Positions 26,938-35,749 of a stretch of 64,000 nt of DNA are shown one piece after another; the first letter of the stretch is position 1; the number at the start of each line of letters is the position of its first letter. The stretch lies in the NCBI RefSeq assembly GCF_947500705.1, contig NZ_CANMSY010000007.1, positions 1 through 64,000 on the forward strand, given 5' to 3'. A model generated the notes under the pieces. That model had not been told where the DNA came from and made no database searches. It saw only the letters and a program-made list of their open reading frames with translations. The translations under genes and the position numbers were made by a program. Source of the stretch: an uncultured Brachybacterium sp. (GTDB lineage Bacteria; Actinomycetota; Actinomycetes; Actinomycetales; Dermabacteraceae).

Positions 26938-27929
26938 ATGACCACCACCTTGACCGAGCGCTACATCAGCGCCACGACCGGTTCCCTCCCGCTCGAGACC
27001 CAGAGCGACGTGCGCGCCGAGCTCGAGGCCTCCATCGCCGACGCCATCGAGTCGCGTCTCGAGCAGGGCGAGGACCCTGCTGAGGCCGAGCGCGCCGTGC
27101 TCACCGATCTCGGTGACCCGGTCGCCCTCGCCGCGAGCTACACCGACCGGCCGCTGCACCTGCTGGGACCGCGCTACTATCTGGCCTGGTGGCGGCTGCT
27201 CAAGCTCCTGCTGGCCATCGTGCCCGCCGCCGCTGTCGGCGGTGTCGCCCTCGTCCAGGTCATCATCGGCGCCCCGGCGGGGAGGTCATCGGGCAGGCGA
27301 TCAGCGTGGGGATCTCCGCCACCGTGCACCTGTTCTTCTGGGTGACGCTGATGTTCGTCATCCTGGAGCGCACCGGGTCCGATACCGGCCACGACTGGGA
27401 TCTCGACCAGCTGCCGGAGCCGCGCCCCACGGGGGCGGGCCGCTCCGAGGTGGTCGCCTCCGTGGTGTTCGCCGGACTGATGATCGGCGCGGTGCTCTGG
27501 GACCGCTTCCGCGGATTCGTGCAGATCGACGGCCAGGCCCACGACCTCCAGATCCTCCACCCGCAGCTGTGGCCCTGGGCGCTGCTCGGCATGGTCGTGC
27601 TTCTCCTGCTCGAGGTCGGTCTCGCCGTCCTCGTCCATCTGCGCCGCGGCTGGACCACGGGCCTGGCTGTCGCCAACACCGCTCTCGCGGCGGTGTGGGT
27701 CAGCGTGATCCTGACCCTGCTGGGCAACGAGCGCCTGGTGAATCCCGAGTTCATGGGCCTCATCCTCCCCAGCGACGGGAGCGGGCCGGACACGGCTCGC
27801 GTGGTCGTGGTCCTGTTCGTGCTGAGCGTCATCGGGGTCGCTGCGTGGGACACCATCGACGGCTGGCGCAAGGCCGGTCGTGAGGCGAAGCATCGGGCGA
27901 CGGTCCGCGAGACCGGCCTGCCGGTCTGA
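26938..27929 (+). pseudogene. HAAS-domain membrane protein, frameshifted
   Basis: The first frame (26938 to about 27280) encodes an N-terminal helical domain typical of PadR partners (DVRAELEASIADAIESRLEQG, then AVLTDLGDPVALAASYTDRP) and one membrane helix. The continuation, with further membrane helices and a basic C-terminus, is in the -1 frame from about 27279 to the stop at 27929. The crossing point lies in the run GGCGGGGAGG near 27277-27285. Joined, the protein would be about 330 residues. A one-base deletion, a sequencing error in the G-run or -1 ribosomal slippage on GGGG are all possible; the downstream half still has strong coding bias, so the event is recent or recoded. Confidence 0.75.
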
Positions 27930-27947
27930 TCTCTCGGCCCGCGATCC

Positions 27948-28286
27948 TCACGGAGCGGAGCAACCCGTGACGTCCGTGGAGCGCAGGCGGTCCAGGCGTT
28001 CGCGGGCCCGCTCCGCACGATCGGCCGGCCCCATCTCCCACCAGGCCTCGCCGCGCTCCCCCAGGCCCTCCTTGGCGAGCTGGACCCGGTCCCGCCAGGC
28101 CCGCACCTCGTCGGGGTCCTGGGACCTGCCGATCGCGGAGCGGGCCCGCCCCAGCTCGGAGCGCAGGGGGCCGGTGATCTCCTCGGCGAGATCGGGGTCA
28201 GTGGCTCGCCACCGGCGGCCGCGCACCACGATGTATCGACCGTCGGGTGTCCGCTCCGGGCCCTCGTCCCCTCCCGGCTGACCCAT
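27948..28286 (-). CDS. conserved small actinobacterial protein of unknown function
   Basis: A 112-residue, charged, soluble protein. The segment DGRYIVVRGRRWRATDPDL near residues 14-32 followed by a long helical region and GERGEAWWEM is a pattern I know from small unannotated proteins of Actinomycetota. No catalytic residues are evident. It follows the PPOX gene with 11 nt between them, so the two are probably cotranscribed. It converges with the PadR-partner gene, 18 nt away. Confidence 0.65.
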   Translation of the reverse strand: MGQPGGDEGPERTPDGRYIVVRGRRWRATDPDLAEEITGPLRSELGRARSAIGRSQDPDEVRAWRDRVQLAKEGLGERGEAWWEMGPADRAERARERLDRLRSTDVTGCSAP

Positions 28287-28297
28287 GACGTCCGTGG

Positions 28298-28780
28298 TCA
28301 GAGCTCGGTCGTGGCGGTGCCTCCGGGCGGGCGCTCGCCGGACACCTTCGCTTTGAGGATCTGCGCGATCCCGGTGGCCTTGCCTCCAGGCAGACCCCAG
28401 AACTGGGCGGATTCGCCGCTGACCCGCAGCAGCCCCAGATTCGGGTCGTCCGCGCCGCCGGGGAAGTAGGCCTCCGCCCGTTTGGTCCACAGCTGCTCGA
28501 CCAGGGCACGGTCCTCGACGAACTCAGCGCTCCCGGCCACCGACAGCCACGACCCTGCCTGCGAGATCGAGAGGTTCACCTGCGGGCCGCTGCGCAGCGC
28601 CTCGGCCTGCCCACCCTGCAGTCCGACGAAGAACCAGACGTCCCCGTCATCGGTCACGCCCTGGACGGACAGGGGGTGCGACAGGAGCTTGCCGTTCGGA
28701 AGGGCGGTGGTGAGCATGACGATGTCGGCGTCGCGGAGCGTGTCCACGACGTCCTTCAGTGCCAGGGTGTCGTCGGTCAT
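28298..28780 (-). CDS. pyridoxamine 5'-phosphate oxidase-like (general stress protein 26 type)
   Basis: A 160-residue split-barrel flavin or F420 binding protein. The typical opening DADIVMLTTALPNGKLLSHPLSVQ, the DDGDVWFFVG strand and the late GGADDPNLGLLRV loop are present. Such proteins bind FMN and are often stress-induced. AGGA lies before the ATG. It is divergent from the PLP-enzyme cassette, with a 14-bp palindrome in the shared promoter. Confidence 0.85.
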   Translation of the reverse strand: MTDDTLALKDVVDTLRDADIVMLTTALPNGKLLSHPLSVQGVTDDGDVWFFVGLQGGQAEALRSGPQVNLSISQAGSWLSVAGSAEFVEDRALVEQLWTKRAEAYFPGGADDPNLGLLRVSGESAQFWGLPGGKATGIAQILKAKVSGERPPGGTATTEL

Positions 28781-28857
28781 CTGGGATCCTCCCGTGTCGC
28801 CGGTGCTGTCCCGTCCGACGGTACAAGCCTCCTCCTGTCCCGGGCGCGGAACCGACC

Positions 28858-28871
28858 GTTCGGTACCGAAC
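28858..28871. promoter_or_regulatory. perfect 14-bp palindromic operator (TetR-like)
   Basis: GTTCGGTACCGAAC is a perfect palindrome 42 nt before the GTG of the SbnA-like gene and 78 nt from the divergent PPOX start. An overlapping weaker palindrome, ACCGACCGTTCGGT, spans 28851-28864. The form is that of TetR-family sites, but no TetR gene is present in the window. A TATTTT element just downstream could be the -10 box. Confidence 0.65.
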
Positions 28872-28912
28872 ACCCCTCGTCGCGAGCCCCGCGATGCCGT
28901 ATTTTGACGAAA

Positions 28913-30022
28913 GTGACCACAGACTTCGCGCAGCCAGCCCCGGAGCCCCGCCTCGGCACCTCCGGCGCCGTCGCTCTCGGCATCACCGTCGGCATCTCCG
29001 CCGCCGTGGGCCGCACCCCCCTGATCCGTCTCGACCGTCTGTTCCCGGACTCCGGGATCGAGATCCTCGCCAAGCTCGAGTCCGTCAACCCTGGCGGCAG
29101 CACCAAGGACCGTCCGGCGCTGGCGATGGTGCGCGACGCCTTCGCACGCGGGCACCTCGTGGCCGGGGGCACGGTGGTCGAGTCGAGCTCCGGCAACCTC
29201 GGGGTCGCCCTGGCACGAGTGTGCTCCACGCACGGGGTGAACTTCGTGTGCGTGGTCGATTCCCGCACCAATGCCACCACGGTGGCCACCATCCGGGCGC
29301 TCGGCGGGCAGGTCGAGATGGTCTCGGAGCCCGATCCGGAGACCGGGGACCTGCTCACCGCCCGGCTGCACCGCGTCGAGCAGCTGCTCGCGCAGATCCC
29401 GGGCGCGGTGAACCTCTACCAGTACGGCAATCCTGCGAACCCCGGCGCTCACGCGGCCGGCACCATGGCCGAGATCGCCGAGGCCACCGATCATCGCCTG
29501 GACGTGCTGATGGCGGCCGTGAGCACCACCGGCACGATCGCCGGGTGCACCGCGTACCTCCGCGAGAACTCCATGGACACCCGCACGGTCGCGGTCGACG
29601 CCGAGGGCAGCGTCCTGTTCGGCGGCACGGCTGCACCGCGCCCGCTGCCCGGATTGGGTGCGGGCGTGGTCACCGACATCTCCCGCACAGTCGATCCGGA
29701 TCGCGTGGTGCGCGTCAGCGGGCTGGACTGCGTGGTCGGGGCGCGCCTGCTGGCCCGCCGCGAGGGCATCCTCGCCGGCGCCTCCACCGGCGGCATCGTC
29801 CACACGCTGGGCTCCCTGGTTCCCGAGCTGGCGCCCGGCTCGCGGGTGGCGTTCATCGTGCACGACGGCGGCGTGCCCTATCTCAGCACGGTCTACGACG
29901 ACGACTGGGTCGAGCAGACCCTCGGGGCCGACGCCGACGCCCTCGCCGACGCCACCGCATCATTGCAGGCCACGGCATCCCGGCAGGCCGCCGCGCGACG
30001 TGGCGGGCCAGAGCGTCCATGA
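28913..30022 (+). CDS. SbnA/cysteine synthase-like PLP enzyme
   Basis: A 369-residue fold-II PLP enzyme. The PLP lysine is in NPGGSTKDRPA near residues 61-71, the substrate loop SSSGNLG near 95-101, and the phosphate-binding part STTGTIAG near 202-209. Sequence and size resemble SbnA, which makes N-(1-amino-1-carboxyethyl)glutamate for 2,3-diaminopropionate in staphyloferrin B, and the rhizobial Y4xP protein, more than housekeeping CysK. GTG start; a possible leaderless transcript from the TATTTT box upstream. The first 30 residues and last 25 are extra. It leads a three-gene cassette. Confidence 0.8.
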   Translation: MTTDFAQPAPEPRLGTSGAVALGITVGISAAVGRTPLIRLDRLFPDSGIEILAKLESVNPGGSTKDRPALAMVRDAFARGHLVAGGTVVESSSGNLGVALARVCSTHGVNFVCVVDSRTNATTVATIRALGGQVEMVSEPDPETGDLLTARLHRVEQLLAQIPGAVNLYQYGNPANPGAHAAGTMAEIAEATDHRLDVLMAAVSTTGTIAGCTAYLRENSMDTRTVAVDAEGSVLFGGTAAPRPLPGLGAGVVTDISRTVDPDRVVRVSGLDCVVGARLLARREGILAGASTGGIVHTLGSLVPELAPGSRVAFIVHDGGVPYLSTVYDDDWVEQTLGADADALADATASLQATASRQAAARRGGPERP

Positions 30023-30038
30023 GCACCCAGGACACCCC

Positions 30039-31937
30039 GTGACCGGCGCCGACGCGACCGGTCCCGGGCGACGGCTGGCCGTGGTGGGAGCGGGACCGAA
30101 GGCGCTGTTCGCCCTCGAAGCGCTCGCGGCGCGCCTCACCGCAGACCTCGCCGCCGGCGCCGGGGCCGTCAGCACCCGGACGGCCGGCGCCGCCGTCGTG
30201 GACGTGACGGTGCTGGACCCCGCCGGGCCTCCCGGGACCGGCGCCGCCTATGCCCTCGACCAGCCGCCCTACCTCCGCCTGAACGTCACCGCGGGGATCC
30301 TCGATGAACCCGCCACCGGGACGGGGACGTCGTTCCCCTCCTGGGTGCGCCGGGAGCACCCCGGGCTCGCCGAGGATCCGTATCCGCCGCGTGCCGTCGT
30401 CGGCGCCTATCTCACGCAGCGGTGGGCATGGATGGAGGACTCGCTGTCCCGCGTCGGCACCCTGCGCCACCTCCGCTGCCGGGTCGTCTCGGTGGAGCCC
30501 CGTGGTGGACGGTGGGGGGTCGGGATCGAGCAGCCCGCCACGGCCGACGGCGCGGCGCCCCGGGAGATGGCATCCACCCTGCTCGATCGGTTCGACGAGG
30601 TGCTCCTGGCGACCGGCCATGCGGCCCGCCACCATGGCGCGCTCGCCAGGTCATGGGGCGGCCCGCTCCCCCTCCGACCTGCCGTGCTCCCGGTGGAGGC
30701 CATGCTCGGTCCCGAGCAGATCCCTCCCGGGGCCCGGGTGGCGGTCCGAGGCGCGGCGCTGACCTTCCTCGACGCCGCGCTCGCCCTCACCGAAGGGCGG
30801 GGCGGCAGGTTCGACCCGGATCCCCGTCGCGAGAGGACGGTCGTCCACGTCCGGGGAGCGGAGGAGCCGGCCACGATCCTCCCGACCGCGCGCCACGGCC
30901 TGCTGCTGGACGCGAAACCCGATCCCGGCACGCCGCTGCCTCCCGTCGGCGCCGCTGCGATCGAGGACGGGAAGCGGCGTCTCCGGGCCGCGACCAGCTC
31001 CCAGGGGGAGATCGCCCGGGATGTGGTGCTCGATGTGGTCCTCGATGCCGCGACCGCCATGCTCCGGGGAACGGGAGTCTCCGCCGCCGAGCGGTACCGC
31101 GCGGTCGAGCACACCCTCGCCACCGGTGCCGAGCCCGACCTTCCCTCCGGCCCGGGTCGGGCCGAGCGGGCCCTGCGCCGCAGCGTGGCCGTGGCGGAGG
31201 GTGCCCGTGCGCCGGGCCCCGCCTGGGCGCTGGGCCGCACCTGGTCCGCGCTCTACCCGCTGATCACCGCCGGTCTCCGCGGCAGCGACATGACGGTGGC
31301 CGAGTGGGACGCCTTTCGTCGCACCGCCCAGGTGATGGAGAGATTCGCCTTCGGGCCGCCGCTGGTCAATGCCCGCAAACTGCTGGCCATGCTCGATTCC
31401 GGCGCGGTGGACCTGTCCTGGCTCGAGGCAGGCACTGCGATCGATGCCCGCGGTCTCCAGGGGATCCCGCAGGGTGCCGGGGCCGCAGACCTCGTGGTCG
31501 ACGCGGTGCTGTCCCCGCCCGGGGTCGTCGGGATCGCCGACGAGCTCACGGAGCACCTGCTCCGGTCGGGTCTGGTGAGCGTCCGCCCAGGACGACGCGG
31601 GGCGATCATCGATCCCGACGCCACGGCGCGCCGGGCCGACGGGAGCCGTGCGGAAGGACTCGCGCTGCTCGGCCGCCCGACGGAGGACCACGTGATCGGC
31701 CACGACACCCTCAACCGGCACCTGCACAGCGAGATCGAGCACTGGGCCGCTCGACTCGCACACACCCTGAGGGATCCCGTCGGACGCGCGATCGACCGCT
31801 CCGTCGGGCGCTCCATGAATGGACCTGCCGGGGGCCTCGCCGCAGGGAGGATGGGCGACGGCGCGGCCGAGGGCCGTTCTCCGGGAGAATCCACTGCAGA
31901 CGACCCGGCGGCGAGGTCCGCCGCCGGAACGCACTGA
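30039..31937 (+). CDS. large FAD/NAD(P)-binding protein (NAD_binding_9 type)
   Basis: A 632-residue protein starting at a GTG with AGGA 7 nt upstream. The dinucleotide motif LAVVGAGPKALFALEAL is near residues 11-27, and the second conserved block, YALDQPPYLRLNVTAGI, near 71-87. Both fit the FAD-NAD(P)-binding family of which E. coli YdhS is a distant member. The middle has a Rossmann-like VAVRGAALTFLDAALAL. A 35-residue Gly/Ala tail follows. The reaction is unknown; oxidation of an amino-acid-derived intermediate made by the flanking PLP enzymes is a reasonable inference. Confidence 0.75.
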   Translation: MTGADATGPGRRLAVVGAGPKALFALEALAARLTADLAAGAGAVSTRTAGAAVVDVTVLDPAGPPGTGAAYALDQPPYLRLNVTAGILDEPATGTGTSFPSWVRREHPGLAEDPYPPRAVVGAYLTQRWAWMEDSLSRVGTLRHLRCRVVSVEPRGGRWGVGIEQPATADGAAPREMASTLLDRFDEVLLATGHAARHHGALARSWGGPLPLRPAVLPVEAMLGPEQIPPGARVAVRGAALTFLDAALALTEGRGGRFDPDPRRERTVVHVRGAEEPATILPTARHGLLLDAKPDPGTPLPPVGAAAIEDGKRRLRAATSSQGEIARDVVLDVVLDAATAMLRGTGVSAAERYRAVEHTLATGAEPDLPSGPGRAERALRRSVAVAEGARAPGPAWALGRTWSALYPLITAGLRGSDMTVAEWDAFRRTAQVMERFAFGPPLVNARKLLAMLDSGAVDLSWLEAGTAIDARGLQGIPQGAGAADLVVDAVLSPPGVVGIADELTEHLLRSGLVSVRPGRRGAIIDPDATARRADGSRAEGLALLGRPTEDHVIGHDTLNRHLHSEIEHWAARLAHTLRDPVGRAIDRSVGRSMNGPAGGLAAGRMGDGAAEGRSPGESTADDPAARSAAGTH

Positions 31938-31959
31938 GAGAGCAGGGAGAGCGCAGGGA

Positions 31960-33441
31960 ATGACGACGACAGCGCGCACAGAGGGCCTCGGCACGGACGA
32001 TGCCGTGTCTGAGGGGGACGGCCTGCGCACGGGGTGCCGGGGCATCCCGTCCCTGTCGGCACGGCTCGAGCCGTGGATGCGGGAGCTGCTCGCCGACCCC
32101 ACGGCGTGCGCGGCGCTGCTCGAGGAGCACGGCAGCCCGCTGAACGTGCACGACTTCGGCGCGCTCACGCGCAACGCGGACGAGCTGACCGCCGTGGCCG
32201 ACTCCGAGGGCGTCGCCCTGAGGATCTTCGTGGCCCGCAAGGCCAACAAGACGCTCGGGCTGGTCCGCGCCGCGCACGCGGCCGGGCTGGGACTCGACGT
32301 GGGCAGCCATCGCGAGCTCTCCCAGGTCCTCGATCTCGGCGTGCCCGCCGACGACGTGGTCGTCACCGCCGCCATCAAGCCGGCCCCGCTGCTGCGCCTC
32401 GCGCTGGATTCCGGAGCGATGCTCGTGCTCGACAACCTCGACGAGGCCGCCGCCGTCTACGCGGAGATCGCCCGCGAGCCGCTCGACCCGCCGCGGCCCG
32501 TCGCGCTGCGTCTCGCGCCGACGCCGAGCGACGTCGTGGGCCCCACCCGCTTCGGCGAATCCGCCTCCAGCTGGCAGAGCTGGGCCGGATCCCGGGAGGG
32601 CTCCCGCGACGGACTGCAGATCCAGGGGATCCACTTCCACCTGCACGGCTACGACCCCCTCGCCCGAGCTCATGCCCTCGGCGAGGCCCTCGGCCTGGTC
32701 GACGCCCTGCGGTCGAGCGGCCACCCCGCGAGCTTCATCGACATCGGCGGCGGGATCCCCATGTCCTACCTCGATGATGCCGAGCAGTGGGCAGCGTTCT
32801 GGGAGGCCCACGACCACCAGAGCGACGATCCGACGGATTCTCTGACCTGGCGCGGGGAGCCGCTGCGGCAGGTCTATCCCTACCACCAGCAGGTGGTGCG
32901 CGGTCAGTGGCTGCGCACCCTCCTCGGAGCGGAGGTCCAGCCCGGGGTCCGCGCCGCCGACGCGCTGCAGGAGCGGGAGCTGGAGCTGCGCTGCGAGCCC
33001 GGCCGGTCGATGCTCGACGGCTGCGGGATGACCCTCGCCCGCACCGTCCAGCGCACCACGACCAGCGACGGGATCCCCCTGATCGGCCTGGAGATGAACC
33101 GCACCCAGTGCCGTTCCACCTCCGAGGACTTCCTCGTCGACCCGATCCTGGTGAGGACCGGCGGGGAGGCGTCGGCCCCGGTGGACGCCTTCCTCGTGGG
33201 CGCCTACTGCATCGAGGCCGAGCTGATCCTGCGGCGGCGCCTGCGCTTCCCGGGCGGAGTGGCGATCGGCGACGTGGTGGCGCTGCCGAACACCGCCGGC
33301 TATCTCATGCACATCCTCGAGAGCGCCTCGCACCAGATCCCGCTGGCCTCGAACGTCGTGCGCGGTCCGGGCGGGATCCGGCGGGACCGCATCGATGCCG
33401 TCCCTCCGCAGCGCCCGTGGACGGACGCTGCGGGCGACTGA
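31960..33441 (+). CDS. Y4yA-like fold-III PLP decarboxylase
   Basis: A 493-residue alanine-racemase-fold PLP enzyme of the DAP/ornithine decarboxylase type. The PLP lysine is in FVARKANKTLG near residues 91-101, the HFHLHGYD stretch marks the TIM-barrel core, SFIDIGGGIPM binds phosphate, EPGRSMLDG lies in the C-terminal domain, and GAYCIEAELI carries the conserved active-site cysteine. It resembles the rhizobial Y4yA subgroup rather than LysA. The start follows AGGGA. Related decarboxylases (SbnH) act in siderophore pathways. A stem-loop follows the gene, so the cassette ends here. Confidence 0.8.
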   Translation: MTTTARTEGLGTDDAVSEGDGLRTGCRGIPSLSARLEPWMRELLADPTACAALLEEHGSPLNVHDFGALTRNADELTAVADSEGVALRIFVARKANKTLGLVRAAHAAGLGLDVGSHRELSQVLDLGVPADDVVVTAAIKPAPLLRLALDSGAMLVLDNLDEAAAVYAEIAREPLDPPRPVALRLAPTPSDVVGPTRFGESASSWQSWAGSREGSRDGLQIQGIHFHLHGYDPLARAHALGEALGLVDALRSSGHPASFIDIGGGIPMSYLDDAEQWAAFWEAHDHQSDDPTDSLTWRGEPLRQVYPYHQQVVRGQWLRTLLGAEVQPGVRAADALQERELELRCEPGRSMLDGCGMTLARTVQRTTTSDGIPLIGLEMNRTQCRSTSEDFLVDPILVRTGGEASAPVDAFLVGAYCIEAELILRRRLRFPGGVAIGDVVALPNTAGYLMHILESASHQIPLASNVVRGPGGIRRDRIDAVPPQRPWTDAAGD

Positions 33442-33447
33442 CGAGCA

Positions 33448-33476
33448 GTCGGTTCGACCTAGAGGTCCGGGCCGAC
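33448..33476. terminator. stem-loop between convergent genes
   Basis: GTCGG/CCGAC and GACC/GGTC pair with an internal loop between them and a TAGA tip. It lies just after the PLP decarboxylase and before the convergent TolB-like gene. Confidence 0.6.
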
Positions 33477-33529
33477 CCGTCAGGAGCCCAGCGCCCGGTC
33501 CGGCGCCGTGGCGGTCGACCGCTCCGGGA

Positions 33530-34459
33530 TCAGCTCTGCAGCGGATAGTCCACGTAGGCGAGCCGGCGGGAGTCCGGCGCCCAGCTGTTCACGTTCATGG
33601 TGCCCTGCCCACCGAACACGGCGGCCAGATCGCGGATGCCGGTGCCGTCGGCTGCGCCCAGGCGCAGGATCACCTCGCGATCCGCCGGGTGCCCTTCGGT
33701 GCCGGGCGGGAAGCTGACGTAGGCGAGGCGGGCACCGTCCGGAGAGAGGTGCGGGAACCAGTTCACGCGCTCATCATCGGTGAGCTGCTCCATCCCGGTG
33801 CCGTCGGGTCGCATGCGGAAGAGCTGGGCGTGCCCGGCCACGGTGCGGGACCGCTCGGAGTTGAAGTAGATCCAGGCCCCGTCCGGGGAGTACTCCGGGC
33901 CGTCGTCGGGGAACTCGTCCTCGGTGAGCTGGGTGCTCTCGCCGCCCTCAGCGCGCATCGTGAACAGGTTCGGGGGCACCCAGGACCCGTCGGAGCGCCG
34001 CTGGACGCCGGTGTAGGCGAGCGTGGCACCGTCCGGGCTGACGCCATGGAGGTAGTGCAGGAGCCCGTCCCCGAGGGTGACTTGCTCGGCGGGGCCACCG
34101 GTGAGCAGGGCTCGGTGGATGTGGCTGTCGTCGGCGGAGACGAACACGTGCTCCCCGTCGGGATCGAGCACGTGGTCATTGTTCAGAGGCGCCATGCCGT
34201 CGAGCGGGATCCGCTGCGGCGCACCGCCGGTCCGGTCCGGGCGGTCCAGGTCCCCGCCGACGTGCAGGTCCCCGTCCCCGTCCAGGTCCAGGCGGAACAG
34301 GTGGCCGTCGCCGTTGAGGATCAGCGCGGCGCCGTCCAGGGTCCAGTTCGGTGCCTCGTACAGCACTGCCTCGGACTCGTGGAGGATCTGGTCCTCCCCC
34401 GTCTCCACGTCGAGCACGTGGATCCGTGAGCGCTGTCCAGGGGCGAGGGCGCGTGGCAT
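33530..34459 (-). CDS. TolB/PD40-like beta-propeller protein
   Basis: A 309-residue protein made of PD40-type blades, with repeats such as LSPDGARLAYVSFP, YSPDGAWIYFNSE and VSPDGATLAYTGV about 50 residues apart. There is no signal peptide, so it is cytoplasmic. Proteins of this kind are annotated as TolB-like or as oligogalacturonide lyase-like propellers. The start at 34459 is chosen because AAGGA lies 7 nt upstream. Function unknown; it stands alone between a terminator and a gap of 230 nt. Confidence 0.8.
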   Translation of the reverse strand: MPRALAPGQRSRIHVLDVETGEDQILHESEAVLYEAPNWTLDGAALILNGDGHLFRLDLDGDGDLHVGGDLDRPDRTGGAPQRIPLDGMAPLNNDHVLDPDGEHVFVSADDSHIHRALLTGGPAEQVTLGDGLLHYLHGVSPDGATLAYTGVQRRSDGSWVPPNLFTMRAEGGESTQLTEDEFPDDGPEYSPDGAWIYFNSERSRTVAGHAQLFRMRPDGTGMEQLTDDERVNWFPHLSPDGARLAYVSFPPGTEGHPADREVILRLGAADGTGIRDLAAVFGGQGTMNVNSWAPDSRRLAYVDYPLQS

Positions 34460-34690
34460 GGGAGTCCTTGTCGTCGACGATCCGCGCGGGGGCTGGGCTT
34501 CCCTCGTCCCCGGTCCGGCTCCGGCACCCGGCTGCGGCATCGCTGGGTCCAGGCACAGCACCCTATCCGACCGTCGGAACCCCTCGACTGCCCGGAGCCG
34601 CGAGTGCGCACGTCATGCGCTCCCGAAGCCGACGGAAGGTACCGCTGCCGGCCCTGCACCCCCGGTCGCGCTCCACTGGACGCGGCGGGC

Positions 34691-35701
34691 TCAGGCGGCG
34701 CGGCGCGCCCGGTGCGCGGCGATCGCCGCGTCGGCGTCGGCCATCACGAGCATCCCGTGGATGTGCCCACCGGCGAGCGCGCCGCCCGCCGCGGACGCCC
34801 CGACCTGGGCGGCAGGGTCTGCGGCATTGCCGGCGACCCACACTCCGGGCACCTCGGTGGCACCCGCGTTGCCGGCGGCGATCTTCTGCCCCATCCCGGC
34901 GGGCATCTCCTCGAGGGTGAGCCCGAGGTCCTCGAGCCCGTCGAGGCGCGGGCTCAGCACGGTCGCGGTGGTCAGCACGGTGCGCGGAACCAGTTCTCCG
35001 CCGACGAGCCGCACCCCGACGAGGCGGCCCTCGGCGTCCGCGACGATCTCCTCGACCGGGCTCTCGATGACAGCGATGCCCAGCGCCTCGAAGCGCTCAC
35101 GGGTCTCGGCGTCGATCTCGACCCCCTCGGCGGCGAAGACCGTGATGTCCTCGCTGAGGGCACGGAACATCACGGCCTGATGGAGGGACATGGGGCGGGT
35201 GGCGAGGACGCCGATGGCCTGGTCGCGCACCTCCCAGCCGTGACAGAAGGGGCAGTGCACGAGACTGCGGCCCCAGTGGGCGGCGAGCCCCGGGATCTCG
35301 GGCAGCTCGTCGCGGGTTCCGGTCGCGATCAGGAGTCGACGGGCGGTGAGCAGGCGGCCGTCGGCGAGGACGATCTCGAAGCGGAGGTCCCCGTCGACCG
35401 CCGGGGCGGCGGCGCGAGTGGAGGCGACCTCCCCGGCGACGATCACGCCGCCGTACCGGCGCACCTCGGCGCGGCCGCGCGCCAGGTACTCCGCGGGCGG
35501 GGTGCCCTCATTGCCGAGCAGGCCGTGGATTCCCTCGGCGGGGGCGTTGCGAGGAGTGCCGGAATCGATCACGACGACGTTGCGGCGGGAGCGGGCGAGC
35601 ATCAGCGCGCCGTTGAGACCGGCGGCGCCGCCACCGATCACGGCGACATCCACGAGGTCGGCGGGCAGGTCCTGGAACTGGGAGGCATCTGTGGTGTTCA
35701 T
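34691..35701 (-). CDS. thioredoxin reductase-like FAD/NAD(P) oxidoreductase
   Basis: A 336-residue flavoprotein. The FAD motif VIGGGAAGLNGALML is near residues 20-34, the redox pair CPFC near 155-158 in HCPFCHGWEV, and the late FAD motif GVWVAGNAAD near 287-296. The spacing and CPFC pair resemble the small thioredoxin-reductase-like proteins of Actinomycetota, including those linked to epipolythiodioxopiperazine-type disulfide formation, rather than TrxB itself. It is divergent from an XRE-cupin regulator with 48 nt between starts, and is most likely its target. Confidence 0.85.
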   Translation of the reverse strand: MNTTDASQFQDLPADLVDVAVIGGGAAGLNGALMLARSRRNVVVIDSGTPRNAPAEGIHGLLGNEGTPPAEYLARGRAEVRRYGGVIVAGEVASTRAAAPAVDGDLRFEIVLADGRLLTARRLLIATGTRDELPEIPGLAAHWGRSLVHCPFCHGWEVRDQAIGVLATRPMSLHQAVMFRALSEDITVFAAEGVEIDAETRERFEALGIAVIESPVEEIVADAEGRLVGVRLVGGELVPRTVLTTATVLSPRLDGLEDLGLTLEEMPAGMGQKIAAGNAGATEVPGVWVAGNAADPAAQVGASAAGGALAGGHIHGMLVMADADAAIAAHRARRAA

Positions 35702-35730
35702 GGCTGCCACGCTAGACACGCCTTGCCCCT

Positions 35731-35738
35731 TATGCATA
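35731..35738. promoter_or_regulatory. TATGCATA palindrome in divergent promoter
   Basis: A perfect 8-bp palindrome in the 48-nt region between the thioredoxin-reductase-like gene and the XRE regulator. It is a good candidate operator or shared -10 region. Confidence 0.45.
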
Positions 35739-35749
35739 GCATCTTGCCC

